Below, piece by piece: positions 25,476 through 33,065 of a stretch of DNA of 64,000 bases. Position numbers and translations under genes: made by a program. The notes below the pieces were generated by a model. That model was not told where the DNA came from and did no database searches. It was given only the letters and a program-made list of their open reading frames with translations. The DNA is taken from positions 1 through 64,000 of the forward strand of contig DATJUB010000035.1 of NCBI GenBank assembly GCA_035502775.1, in the 5' to 3' direction. Each line of letters opens with the position of its first letter. Position 1 is the first letter of the stretch. Origin of the DNA: 67-14 sp035502775. Its GTDB lineage: Bacteria > Actinomycetota > Thermoleophilia > Solirubrobacterales > 70-9.

Positions 25476-26588
25476 ATGGGCCTCCGCGCCGCCAGAACAG
25501 AGAAGCAAGAGCACCCGCCGCGGTTCGGACGGGTTCCGCGCCGCCGGCCGGGCGGCGATTCGCCGGAGCTGATCAGCCATCGCTACCACACGATGAGGGT
25601 CACGGTCACCCTGATCACGATCGGCGCGATCACGATGGTGATCGGCCTCGCCGCCTTGATCGACCCCAACAATCATCAGCCGATCCCCTACTTCGCGGGC
25701 TGCGTGATCGTCGGTGCGGTCACCGGAGCGATGCTGCTGTTCGTTCGTCTGAAGCGGCCCGAATCGACCAGCGCGATCGAGATCGCGATGCTGACCGGGC
25801 TGGCGGCCACCTTCGCCAACACGATCTACGGTGGTCTGCTCGACGTCGATCCCTGGTGGCAGGTCTGTTCCTACCTGGTGGTGATCATGATCGCCGGCGG
25901 CGTCTCGCTGCGCCGCTGGAGCACCTTCTGCGTCTACATCGCCGCCGCCCTGACCACATGGGTCGTCGTGATCGAGTCATCGGTCGATTCCCGCGACTTC
26001 ATCTTCGACAGCTATGTCCTGATGATCCTCGGCGCCGTGACGGCGGGAGCGATCCTGCTCATGTTCAAGTCGGAGCGCCGGAGGGTGACGCTGCTGAACG
26101 AGGAGCTGATGGCGACCGCAACCCACGACCAGCTCACCGGAATCCTGAACCGCAACGGGCTGCTGCATCTCGCCGCCGAGTACAAGCGGGGCCGGCGGGA
26201 GCACGACACCGCGTGGGCCGCGTACATCGACGTCGACTTCTTCAAGACGATCAACGACCGCTACGGCCACGATCTCGGCGACGAGGTCCTGGAGAAGGTG
26301 GCGACCGCGCTGACCGAGGGCGGCGTTCCCGGAGATCTGATCGCCCGCTGGGGAGGCGACGAGTTCGTCGTGGTCGGATTCGATGTCGCCCCCTCCGAGA
26401 ACACGCTCGAACGGATCGTCAACTCCGAGATCCAGAAGGTCGAAGGCACCGCCACGGTCTCGGTCGGCGTGTCGCGGCGCGAGCCGGACGAAACGGTCGG
26501 GCTGGCCGAGCTGCTGAAACGGGCCGATCAGCGCATGTACCGGCGCCGGGCCCTGGCCCGGCGCGTGCCGGAACCCGAACCGGCCTAG
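25476..26588 (+). CDS. Membrane-bound diguanylate cyclase (GGDEF)
   Basis: 370 aa. A basic N-terminus (1-40) precedes about five or six membrane helices (about 42-197), then a GGDEF domain with the DxLTGxxNR-like start (HDQLTGILNRNG), metal site DVDFFKTIND and intact GGDEF at 293-297. It predicts c-di-GMP synthesis from two GTP. The inhibitory I-site Arg is absent: the four residues at the RxxD position read VPGD. The membrane part has no known sensor domain. It is convergent with an esterase gene (4-bp stop overlap). Confidence 0.9.
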   Translation: MGLRAARTEKQEHPPRFGRVPRRRPGGDSPELISHRYHTMRVTVTLITIGAITMVIGLAALIDPNNHQPIPYFAGCVIVGAVTGAMLLFVRLKRPESTSAIEIAMLTGLAATFANTIYGGLLDVDPWWQVCSYLVVIMIAGGVSLRRWSTFCVYIAAALTTWVVVIESSVDSRDFIFDSYVLMILGAVTAGAILLMFKSERRRVTLLNEELMATATHDQLTGILNRNGLLHLAAEYKRGRREHDTAWAAYIDVDFFKTINDRYGHDLGDEVLEKVATALTEGGVPGDLIARWGGDEFVVVGFDVAPSENTLERIVNSEIQKVEGTATVSVGVSRREPDETVGLAELLKRADQRMYRRRALARRVPEPEPA

Positions 26589-27628
26589 ATCCCGAAAAGC
26601 TCCCTGATCCGGTCCGCGAGTATGCGGTGCGCGGTCCGGGATGATCTCGACACCGTCTGGTTGAACCAGGCGTGGACGAGCGGGAACCGGTCGAGCCGGG
26701 TTTCGACCCCGGCCTCGATCAGCCGTCTCGCGTAGGCCTCCCCCTCGTCCCGCAGAGGATCGGCGAGGGAGGTGATGACGTATGCCCGGGGCAGCCCGGA
26801 GAGATCCTCCGCCTTCAGCGGCGAGGCCCGCACGTCCGCCCCGGCCCCACCCGGCGCGTAGCGTTCCTCGTACCAATCCATGCGCTCCCTGGTCAGGTAG
26901 AAGCCGGTCTCGAACTCACGGTAGGAGCCCCAGTCCGAGCCGATCTCGGCGACCGGGTAGATCAGCAGCTGAAACAGGGGACTTGACAGATCGGCGGCGC
27001 GCAGGTCCTGGCAGAGGACCGCGGCGAGGTTGCCCCCGGCGCTGTCGCCGCCGACCGCGATCCGTTCCGGATCGGCCCCGAAACGCCCCGGATCCGCGGT
27101 CACCGCCCGCCAGGCACGCAGGGCGTCGTCGGGAGCGGCGGGAAAGGGATGCTCCGGGGCCAGCCGGTACTCGACCGCGAGGACTCTCACCTCCGCGGCG
27201 TGGGCCAGCCGGCGGCAGGAGAAATCGTGGCTGTCCAGGGACCCGACCACCCAGCCGCCGCCGTGAAAATAGACCAGCAGCGGCCCGTCCTCGGAGACGC
27301 CGCGCGGCCGGTAGAGCCTGGCTCCGAGCGGCGCGCCGGCATCTCCGATGTCGAGATTCGTCACCTCCACCGGCAGCGTCGTCCGGTCGGACGCGGCCCA
27401 GGCGAGATTCTCGGTCTCGGCCCGCATCGCCACCGGATCCACGGCCGCGGATCCCTCGATCAGATCACTGACCCGCGAAAGCGCCCAGGCATCGGGCCGC
27501 AGACCCCGGGCGACGTCCGGAGGGGTCCCGAAGATCCCGGCGAGCAGCCGGTCGGGCAGGCCGAAGAGCAGGCGTGCGCCGATCGCGATCGCGTGCTTCT
27601 GAACCGAGAGCGAGAGATCGCCGGGCAT
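26585..27628 (-). CDS. HSL-type alpha/beta hydrolase (esterase/lipase)
   Basis: 347 aa. Oxyanion-hole motif HGGGW is at 122-126 and nucleophile elbow GDSAGG (Ser196) at 194-199. ADPLRDEGEAYA (Asp) and the late HAWFN histidine complete the triad. These are hallmarks of the hormone-sensitive-lipase family. It probably hydrolyses short acyl esters in the cytoplasm, and no signal peptide is seen. ATG 27628 is preferred over the preceding TTG. Confidence 0.9.
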   Translation of the reverse strand: MPGDLSLSVQKHAIAIGARLLFGLPDRLLAGIFGTPPDVARGLRPDAWALSRVSDLIEGSAAVDPVAMRAETENLAWAASDRTTLPVEVTNLDIGDAGAPLGARLYRPRGVSEDGPLLVYFHGGGWVVGSLDSHDFSCRRLAHAAEVRVLAVEYRLAPEHPFPAAPDDALRAWRAVTADPGRFGADPERIAVGGDSAGGNLAAVLCQDLRAADLSSPLFQLLIYPVAEIGSDWGSYREFETGFYLTRERMDWYEERYAPGGAGADVRASPLKAEDLSGLPRAYVITSLADPLRDEGEAYARRLIEAGVETRLDRFPLVHAWFNQTVSRSSRTAHRILADRIRELFGI

Positions 27629-27658
27629 CAAGGCATGGTAGAGACGCCCAGAGCGGCA

Positions 27659-27664
27659 TATAGT
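27659..27664 (+). promoter_or_regulatory. Candidate -10 element, leaderless geometry (cyclase gene)
   Basis: TATAGT, six bases (CCGGCA), then ATG at 27671. This is the best consensus match among the leaderless candidates in the window. Confidence 0.45.
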
Positions 27665-27670
27665 CCGGCA

Positions 27671-28435
27671 ATGCGGATCGTCGACCTTTCAGCTCCGATC
27701 GTCCCCAGTCCGGAAGGGACGCTGGACGTTCTGCGAACCGAGGTCGAGTTCAGCGATCACGCCGAAGGTGCCACGGTGATCGGCGAGCTGTTCGGTGTCG
27801 GCCCGGAGCTGCTGCGGGACGGCGAGGGCTGGGCGAACGAGTTCTTCACCAGATTCGGAACCCACAACTCGACCCATGTGGACGCGCCCTATCACTACAA
27901 CTCGACCATCTGCGGCGAACCGGCACAGACCATCGATCAGCTGCCGCTCGAGTGGTTCGTGAATCCCGGCGTCGTGCTCGATTTCGACGGCCGTGCCGAT
28001 GGTGACGTGATCGGAGTGGAAGACCTCGAAGGGGCCCTGGCCGCGGCCGGCCATGAACTGCGGCCGCTCGACATCGTGCTGGTCCGGACCGGCTGCGATC
28101 GCTGGATCGACATGCCCGAGTACATGGCCCATGGCCCCGGGGTGTCCGGTGCCGCGACCGAATGGCTTTTCGAGCGCGGCATCCGGGTGATGGGGATCGA
28201 CGCCTGGGGCTGGGACCGGCCGCTCTGGATGCAGGCCGAGGAAGCGAGGGCCTCCGGCGAGAAGGGTGTCTTCTGGGAGGCGCACCAGGTCGATCTGCCC
28301 TACTCCCAGATCGAGCGCCTGGTCAATCTCGACCGCCTTCCCCCCACCGGCTTCACCGTCTCCTGCCTCCCCTTGCCGCTGGTCGGTGGCAGCGCCGCCC
28401 CGGCCCGGGTGGTGGCGATGCTCGAGGAGAGTTGA
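27671..28435 (+). CDS. Cyclase/kynurenine-formamidase-like metal-dependent hydrolase
   Basis: 254 aa of the KynB-like cyclase family. The metal-binding segment GTHNSTHVDAPYH (63-75) has the conserved HxxxHxDxPxH arrangement, and later histidines (EAHQVDLPY) fit the same family. Members hydrolyse N-formylkynurenine or related amides and lactones; the substrate here is unknown. A longer upstream frame overlaps the esterase gene and is not supported. The next gene starts at a TTG overlapping the stop (TTGA). Confidence 0.85.
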   Translation: MRIVDLSAPIVPSPEGTLDVLRTEVEFSDHAEGATVIGELFGVGPELLRDGEGWANEFFTRFGTHNSTHVDAPYHYNSTICGEPAQTIDQLPLEWFVNPGVVLDFDGRADGDVIGVEDLEGALAAAGHELRPLDIVLVRTGCDRWIDMPEYMAHGPGVSGAATEWLFERGIRVMGIDAWGWDRPLWMQAEEARASGEKGVFWEAHQVDLPYSQIERLVNLDRLPPTGFTVSCLPLPLVGGSAAPARVVAMLEES

Positions 28436-29493
28436 TCATCCGGCTGCTCCGCAACCACACGCACGCCGCGACCGACGGAATCGCGCTCGGCCTGATCGCG
28501 CTCGTGCTGCTCTACAACGGCACGATCGACGTGCCCGACATCAGCGAGACCAAGGAAAACTGGCTGATCGCGACCTGCCTGGTCGGAGGGGTCATCTGTC
28601 TCGTCCTGAGTGTGCTCTGTCTGACCCGCAGGATCGTGTCGCCGGCGGGACTCGAGGCCGCGATGGCGCTCGGCCTGATCGCCGCCGCCGGTGCCAACTT
28701 CGTCACCGGCGACCTCTGGCCCGACAGCATCTGGATCACCTGCGGCTACACGATGACCCTCACCGTCGCCGCGGGCCTCACCCTTCGCAGTCCCGTGGTC
28801 TTCGGCGCGATCGTGCTCCTGCTTTTCGCGACCTGGATGGCCGCCGCCGAGCTTCACACCGGAAGGTTCGTCTCCCGGGGCGACGCGACCACGCTGGTGA
28901 TCATCGGCGGTTTCATCGCCCTGGGCGTGTTCTGGATTCTGCGGATCGAACGTGAGGCCCAGGACACTCTCACCCGGAGGCTGCGCGACCAGCTCGACCA
29001 CGATGCCCTCACCGGTGTGCTCAACCGGACCGGACTGACCGCCCGGATCGACGGCCTCCGCGCCGCCGCCGACCCGGGCGGGACGGTCTGGTGCGCCTAT
29101 GCCGACGTCGATTTCTTCAAGTCGATCAACGACCGCAGGGGCCATGACTACGGGGACGAGGTGCTGCGGGAGATCGCCCGCGGCCTGACCGAGACCTGTG
29201 GCGACAGCGGACTGGTGGCCCGCTGGGGCGGGGACGAGTTCGTGATCATGGCGAGCGGCGAGGCGCCGACCGAGGCCGAGATCGAGGACCAGGTCGCCGC
29301 GAATCTCGATCGGGCCGGACTGGAGGCGGCGGTCACCGCCGGGGTGGCGAGTGTCGCCTGGACCGAGAACCTCGATTCCGCGGTGATCATCGAGCGGGCC
29401 GATCTGCGCATGTACGAGCGGCGCGACGCGGTTCGGTCGGTGGTACCGGGGCAGGTCGAGATCTCGCTCGATCCACCCTCCAACGACTCCTGA
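28432..29493 (+). CDS. Membrane-bound diguanylate cyclase (GGDEF)
   Basis: 353 aa starting at a TTG that overlaps the cyclase stop; GAGGAG lies just upstream. About six membrane helices (about 12-170) are followed by a GGDEF domain with DALTGVLNRTG, DVDFFKSIND and intact GGDEF (266-270). The I-site Arg is missing, as in the protein at 25476, and the two are similar in architecture, suggesting duplication. A bidirectional terminator follows at 29501. Confidence 0.88.
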   Translation: MIIRLLRNHTHAATDGIALGLIALVLLYNGTIDVPDISETKENWLIATCLVGGVICLVLSVLCLTRRIVSPAGLEAAMALGLIAAAGANFVTGDLWPDSIWITCGYTMTLTVAAGLTLRSPVVFGAIVLLLFATWMAAAELHTGRFVSRGDATTLVIIGGFIALGVFWILRIEREAQDTLTRRLRDQLDHDALTGVLNRTGLTARIDGLRAAADPGGTVWCAYADVDFFKSINDRRGHDYGDEVLREIARGLTETCGDSGLVARWGGDEFVIMASGEAPTEAEIEDQVAANLDRAGLEAAVTAGVASVAWTENLDSAVIIERADLRMYERRDAVRSVVPGQVEISLDPPSNDS

Positions 29494-29500
29494 GGGCACG

Positions 29501-29526
29501 AAAAAGCCCCGCTTTGCGGGGCTTTT
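29501..29526. terminator. Bidirectional terminator
   Basis: AGCCCCGC (29505-29512) pairs with GCGGGGCT (29516-29523) across a TTT loop, flanked by A and T tracts. It ends the GGDEF gene on the plus strand and the tRNA-Val transcript on the minus strand. Confidence 0.9.
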
Positions 29527-29533
29527 TCCGGAG

Positions 29534-29606
29534 TGGGCACAACTGGGCTCGAACCAGTGACCTCCACCGTGTCGAGGTGGCGCTCTACCAACTGAGCTAT
29601 GCGCCC
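29534..29606 (-). tRNA. tRNA-Val (anticodon GAC)
   Basis: 73 nt. The stems fit: acceptor GGGCGCA/TGTGCCC, D stem GCTC/GAGC, anticodon stem CCACC/GGTGG, T stem ACTGG/CCAGT with loop TTCGAGC. The seven-base anticodon loop is TCGACAC, giving anticodon GAC. Position 33 is therefore C instead of the near-universal U. CCA is not encoded. Confidence 0.93.
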
Positions 29607-29616
29607 GGAGGCGAGG

Positions 29617-29622
29617 ACTATA
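29617..29622 (-). promoter_or_regulatory. Candidate -10 element for tRNA-Val
   Basis: TATAGT on the minus strand ends 10 bp before the mature tRNA 5' end. This would give a very short 5' leader. No clear -35 hexamer is visible. Confidence 0.45.
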
Positions 29623-29660
29623 GCCATTTACGACTTTTGGTGCGCCACTCCATGTGGCAC

Positions 29661-29704
29661 ATTTGCCCCCGATTCCCCACACATTCCCCGCGTATTCCCC
29701 GTCG
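29661..29704. repeat. Four direct repeats with exact 11-bp period
   Basis: ATTTGCCCCCG, ATTCCCCACAC, ATTCCCCGCGT and ATTCCCCGTCG start at 29661, 29672, 29683 and 29694. An inverted GGGAAT follows shortly after. They lie between tRNA-Val and the DUF6351 gene, about 110-150 bp upstream of the latter's start. The one-turn spacing suggests a protein-binding array. The rest of 29607-29813 shows only the tRNA promoter and the ribosome-binding site of the next gene. Confidence 0.6.
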
Positions 29705-29813
29705 GGCACGGGAATTTCGCATGATGTCTGGAGGCGCAACTTGCCGCCGCCGGTCGTGTTTCGATTGGCATGGCGCCAACTGACCATTTTCGATCGATGA
29801 GGAAAGCGGAATC

Positions 29814-32213
29814 GTGAAACTGAGGAACATCTTCTTACTGGTCGCCACCCTTGCCGGCCTGGGCTTCACCGCCGGCGGCGCCTCGGCCGCGTCGATCTCG
29901 ATCGAGACGCTTTCCAGCCAGTCGAACCGGGTCACCGGCGGCGACGCGCTGATGGCCGTGACCGCCCCCTCCGGCACCAATCCCTCGAAGGTCGTGATCC
30001 GCCGGAACGGCAGCGTCGTCACCTCATCCTTCAAGCCGGATCCGAACGATCCGCGGAAGCTGGTCGGGCTGGTCTCCGGTCTGCGGAGCGGCGGCAACGT
30101 GATCTCGGCCTGGGCCTCGGGCCTGCCGAACGCCACCCGGCACGATCTCTTCAACAGCCCGAACGCCGGACCACTGTTCTCCGGCCCCCACCAGAGCCCG
30201 TACATCTGTACGACCGAAGCTCTCGGTGCCGGTCCTCCCACCGACGAGAACTGTTCCGCCCCGACCACGGTCTCCTACAGCTACCGCAGCACCGACGGCG
30301 GCTTCAAGCCGCTGGCCGACCCGGCCTCGCGTCCCGCCGATCTCGCCCAGACGACCACGAGGACCGGCGAGACCGTCGACTACGTCGTGCGAGTCGAGCA
30401 GGGCACCGTCAACCGTGCCGTATACCGCTGGGCCGTCCTGGCCTCGGGCGGGGTCACCGGCAACGGCTGGAACCAGCGCTTCTTCTACAACTACGGCGGC
30501 GGCTGCTCGACCGGCCATCAGCAGGGCCAGTCCGTCCCGAACCCCCTGAACAACGCCGAGCTGTCGCGCGGCTACGCGGTCCTCAGCTCGAGCCTGAACG
30601 TGTTCAACACGAGCTGCAACGACGTGCTTTCCGCCGAGACGACCTCGATGGTCAAGGAGAAGGCGATCGAGACCCTGGGCCGCAAGCCCGTCTGGACCGC
30701 CGGCCAGGGCGGCTCCGGCGGTTCGGTTCAGATCCAGATGATCGCCCAGAACTACCCGGGCCTGCTGGACGGCATCAACCCGGCCGCCAGCTTTCCCGAC
30801 AACTCGTCGCCCGACTATCCCGACTGCCGCCTGATCGACCGCTACTACGGGACCGCCGAGGGAGCCGCGCTCAGCAACGCCCAGCGCGAAGCGATCTCCG
30901 GGCTCAGCAATCCGAACGGCTGCGCCGCACTCGCCAACGGGGCCGATGTCGTTAACGCCTCGGAGGGCTGTATCGAGGCCGTGGTTCCGACCTCGATCAT
31001 CTTCAACGCGGTCACCAATCCCGGTGGCGTGCGCTGCACGCTCTGGGACAACATGGTCAACGTGTACGGACAGGATCCGAACACCGGCAAGGCCCGCCGC
31101 ACGCTCGACAACGTCGGGGTGCAGTACGGCCTGAAGGGCCTCCAGGCGGGAACCCTGACCCTGAACGAGTTCCTCGACCTGAACCAGAACATCGGCGGCT
31201 ACGACGACAACGGGGACTTCTCGCCGCAGCGGTCCGTGGCCGACGGCGAGGCATTGAAGATCGCCTACCGGACCGGCCGCTTCCAGCAGGGAGCCGGCGG
31301 CATCACTTCGATTCCGATCGTCGACGAGCGCACCTACGTGGACGACGAGGCGAACGTCCACCAGTACTTCAACACCTACCGCATGCGCGCCCGCCTCGAT
31401 CGCTTCAACGGCGGTCACGCCAACCAGATCATGTTCCGCGCCAAGGGCGGATCCAGCACCAGCGCGATGAGCGATACCGCGATCGACACGCTCGGCACCT
31501 GGATGGACGCGATCGCGGCCGACGACTCCGGTGCCCCCAAGCCGGAGAAGGTCGTCAACAACAAGCCCGCCAACGCGGTCGACGCCTGCTGGATCACCGG
31601 CCAGCGGATCGACGCGGTCGCCCAGATCGGCGCGAACAACCAGTGCGAGAACCAGTACCCGCCACACAGCCTGCCCGTGAACCAGGCGGGAGCACCGCTC
31701 GACTCGGTGATCGGAAAGTGCCAGACCAAGCCGGTCGATCCGGCCGACTACGGCAATCCCAATCCGAGCCAGATCGGTCGCCTGAACGCGATCTTCCCCA
31801 GCGGGGTCTGCGACTACTCGAAGCCGGGGGTCGAGGAGCAGGCGGTCAGCGGCACCGACGTCTCCTTCGGGCCTCAGCAGACGATCACCACGGCCAAGCG
31901 CAAGCTCTACATCAAGCTCAGCCCACAGAAGGTGAAGAAGACCAAGAAGGGCAAGCCGGTCAAGGTGACCGCCACCCTCCACCCCTGCCCCGAGGTCACA
32001 TGGCAGCGGGTCGTCTTCGAACGCAAGGTCAAGAAGGGAAAGAAGACCATCTGGCAGAAGTCAGGTTCGAAGATCGTCACCGGATCGAAGTGCCAGGCCT
32101 CGATCCGGATCAAGAAGATCAAGCGGAACACCCGCCTGAGGGCACGAGCCGAAGCGATCACCGGCTTCCACAAGACCCAGGCTCCGGCGAAGACCGCGAA
32201 GGTCAGGCGCTGA
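29814..32213 (+). CDS. Secreted DUF6351-type protein, probable hydrolase fold, with Lys-rich C-terminal domain
   Basis: 799 aa with GTG start and a good ribosome-binding site (GAGGAAAG, spacing about 8). The signal peptide is cleaved after GGASA (residue 25). The central part matches my memory of DUF6351 and has a serine-hydrolase-like elbow GQGGSGGS (297-304) plus many cysteines. A Lys-rich beta domain (about 695-799) closes the protein; similar basic tails occur on secreted proteins of this lineage and may bind wall polymers. The probable role is an extracellular esterase or amidase, but no substrate is known. It is a single-gene unit between tRNAs. Confidence 0.78.
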   Translation: MKLRNIFLLVATLAGLGFTAGGASAASISIETLSSQSNRVTGGDALMAVTAPSGTNPSKVVIRRNGSVVTSSFKPDPNDPRKLVGLVSGLRSGGNVISAWASGLPNATRHDLFNSPNAGPLFSGPHQSPYICTTEALGAGPPTDENCSAPTTVSYSYRSTDGGFKPLADPASRPADLAQTTTRTGETVDYVVRVEQGTVNRAVYRWAVLASGGVTGNGWNQRFFYNYGGGCSTGHQQGQSVPNPLNNAELSRGYAVLSSSLNVFNTSCNDVLSAETTSMVKEKAIETLGRKPVWTAGQGGSGGSVQIQMIAQNYPGLLDGINPAASFPDNSSPDYPDCRLIDRYYGTAEGAALSNAQREAISGLSNPNGCAALANGADVVNASEGCIEAVVPTSIIFNAVTNPGGVRCTLWDNMVNVYGQDPNTGKARRTLDNVGVQYGLKGLQAGTLTLNEFLDLNQNIGGYDDNGDFSPQRSVADGEALKIAYRTGRFQQGAGGITSIPIVDERTYVDDEANVHQYFNTYRMRARLDRFNGGHANQIMFRAKGGSSTSAMSDTAIDTLGTWMDAIAADDSGAPKPEKVVNNKPANAVDACWITGQRIDAVAQIGANNQCENQYPPHSLPVNQAGAPLDSVIGKCQTKPVDPADYGNPNPSQIGRLNAIFPSGVCDYSKPGVEEQAVSGTDVSFGPQQTITTAKRKLYIKLSPQKVKKTKKGKPVKVTATLHPCPEVTWQRVVFERKVKKGKKTIWQKSGSKIVTGSKCQASIRIKKIKRNTRLRARAEAITGFHKTQAPAKTAKVRR

Positions 32214-32245
32214 ACGAGGCGGGTGCCGTCCCACCCGCATCCGAT

Positions 32246-32297
32246 CGTTCTGTCGCACGACAGCCCACCTATCGCGGGGAGATACCGCGACAGAACG
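32246..32297. repeat. Nested inverted repeats downstream of DUF6351 gene
   Basis: CGTTCTGTCG (32246-32255) and CGACAGAACG (32288-32297) are perfect 10-bp reverse complements. Between them CTGTCG-CA-CGACAG (32250-32263) and TCGCGG/CCGCGA (32272-32290) can form alternative hairpins. The block lies between the DUF6351 stop and the 3' side of tRNA-Cys. It may be a terminator without T tract, an RNA switch or a mobile-element remnant. Confidence 0.55.
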
Positions 32298-32334
32298 CCC
32301 GCCTCGGGCTGAAGAGGCGCGACTACTCCGGAAG

Positions 32335-32405
32335 AGGCGCCTGCCGGAGTCGAACCGGCGTACACGGCTTTGCAGGCCGCTGCGTAACCACTCCGCCAAG
32401 GCGCC
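32335..32405 (-). tRNA. tRNA-Cys (anticodon GCA)
   Basis: 71 nt. Acceptor GGCGCCT/AGGCGCC with discriminator U, anticodon arm GCGGC-CTGCAAA-GCCGT, and T arm GCCGG-TTCGACT-CCGGC. CCA is not encoded. It lies 38 bp downstream of tRNA-Gly, probably in the same transcript. Confidence 0.94.
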
Positions 32406-32410
32406 AAGAT

Positions 32411-32440
32411 GAGGCACCGACCCCGAAGGGACGGTGCCTC
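32411..32440. other. 9-bp hairpin between tRNA-Gly and tRNA-Cys
   Basis: GAGGCACCG (32411-32419) pairs with CGGTGCCTC (32432-32440), and an inner CCC-GAA-GGG can extend the structure. There is no T tract. It could guide processing of the two-tRNA transcript or attenuate readthrough. Confidence 0.5.
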
Positions 32441-32443
32441 GCA

Positions 32444-32517
32444 AGCGGCTGAAGGGATTCGAACCCTCGACCTTCTGCATGGCAAGCAGACGCTCTAGCC
32501 AGCTGAGCTACAGCCGC
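32444..32517 (-). tRNA. tRNA-Gly (anticodon GCC)
   Basis: 74 nt. Acceptor GCGGCTG/CAGCCGC, D stem GCTC/GAGC, anticodon arm TCTGC-TTGCCAT-GCAGA, T arm GAGGG-TTCGAAT-CCCTT. U33 is normal. Discriminator is U and CCA is not encoded. Confidence 0.95.
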
Positions 32518-32528
32518 GAAGTCGGGCG

Positions 32529-32534
32529 AGTATA
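32529..32534 (-). promoter_or_regulatory. Candidate -10 element for tRNA-Gly/tRNA-Cys
   Basis: TATACT ends 11 bp before the tRNA-Gly 5' end, the same geometry as at tRNA-Val. Confidence 0.45.
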
Positions 32535-32613
32535 CCCGGCTGAAAGAGACGCCGTAGGCAGCCGGACCGGACCTGAACGAGCCGGCCCGGCCATCGGGCT
32601 CGCCAAGCGGTGC

Positions 32614-33009
32614 TCAGCCGTCCAGGGCCTCGTTCACCAGCCGGTCGGCGTCGCCGTTCAGCTCCCGCTTGACGTGTCTCACCGACCACTCGGAGAAGTC
32701 CGCGAGCGCCGCCTTGGCCTCCGCGTGAAGGGGCTTCATCCCCTCGTTCTTGACCTTGTACTTGCCCTGGACCTGCTTGATGATCAGCTCCGAGTCCCCG
32801 ATCAGCTCGACCCGGTCGGCGCCGAGCTCGCGGGCGAGCCGGATCCCGAGGATCAGCGCCTTGTACTCGGCCACGTTGTTCGTCGCCTGGCCGATTCTCT
32901 CACCGCGTTCGAGCAGCACCCCGCCCGTTTCGTCACGCACGATCACACCGATCGCGGCCGGCCCGGGATTGCCCCGCGCCCCGCCGTCGACGTTGACGAT
33001 CACCTTCAA
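32614..33009 (-). CDS. rnhA: Ribonuclease HI
   Basis: 131 aa. It cleaves RNA in RNA-DNA hybrids. The DEDD metal ligands are visible in VDGGARGNPGP (Asp near residue 7), NNVAEYKAL (Glu), GDSELI (Asp) and NGDADRLVNEAL (Asp). I start it at the TTG at 33009, which follows a GGGGG tract at suitable spacing and gives the typical N-terminus KVIVNVDGG; an open frame further upstream runs into the xer gene and is not conserved. A second RNase H (type II, rnhB) is at 45741. Confidence 0.9.
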   Translation of the reverse strand: MKVIVNVDGGARGNPGPAAIGVIVRDETGGVLLERGERIGQATNNVAEYKALILGIRLARELGADRVELIGDSELIIKQVQGKYKVKNEGMKPLHAEAKAALADFSEWSVRHVKRELNGDADRLVNEALDG

Positions 33010-33065
33010 TTGATGGCCCCCATCGAGGCGAACTGGTTCATGCCGAGAACCTATCCTGCGGAGGT

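Noticed and set aside
30024..31982. Minus-strand open frame opposite the DUF6351 gene
   Set aside because: The plus-strand gene has signal peptide, start context and conserved core; the opposite frame is compositional.
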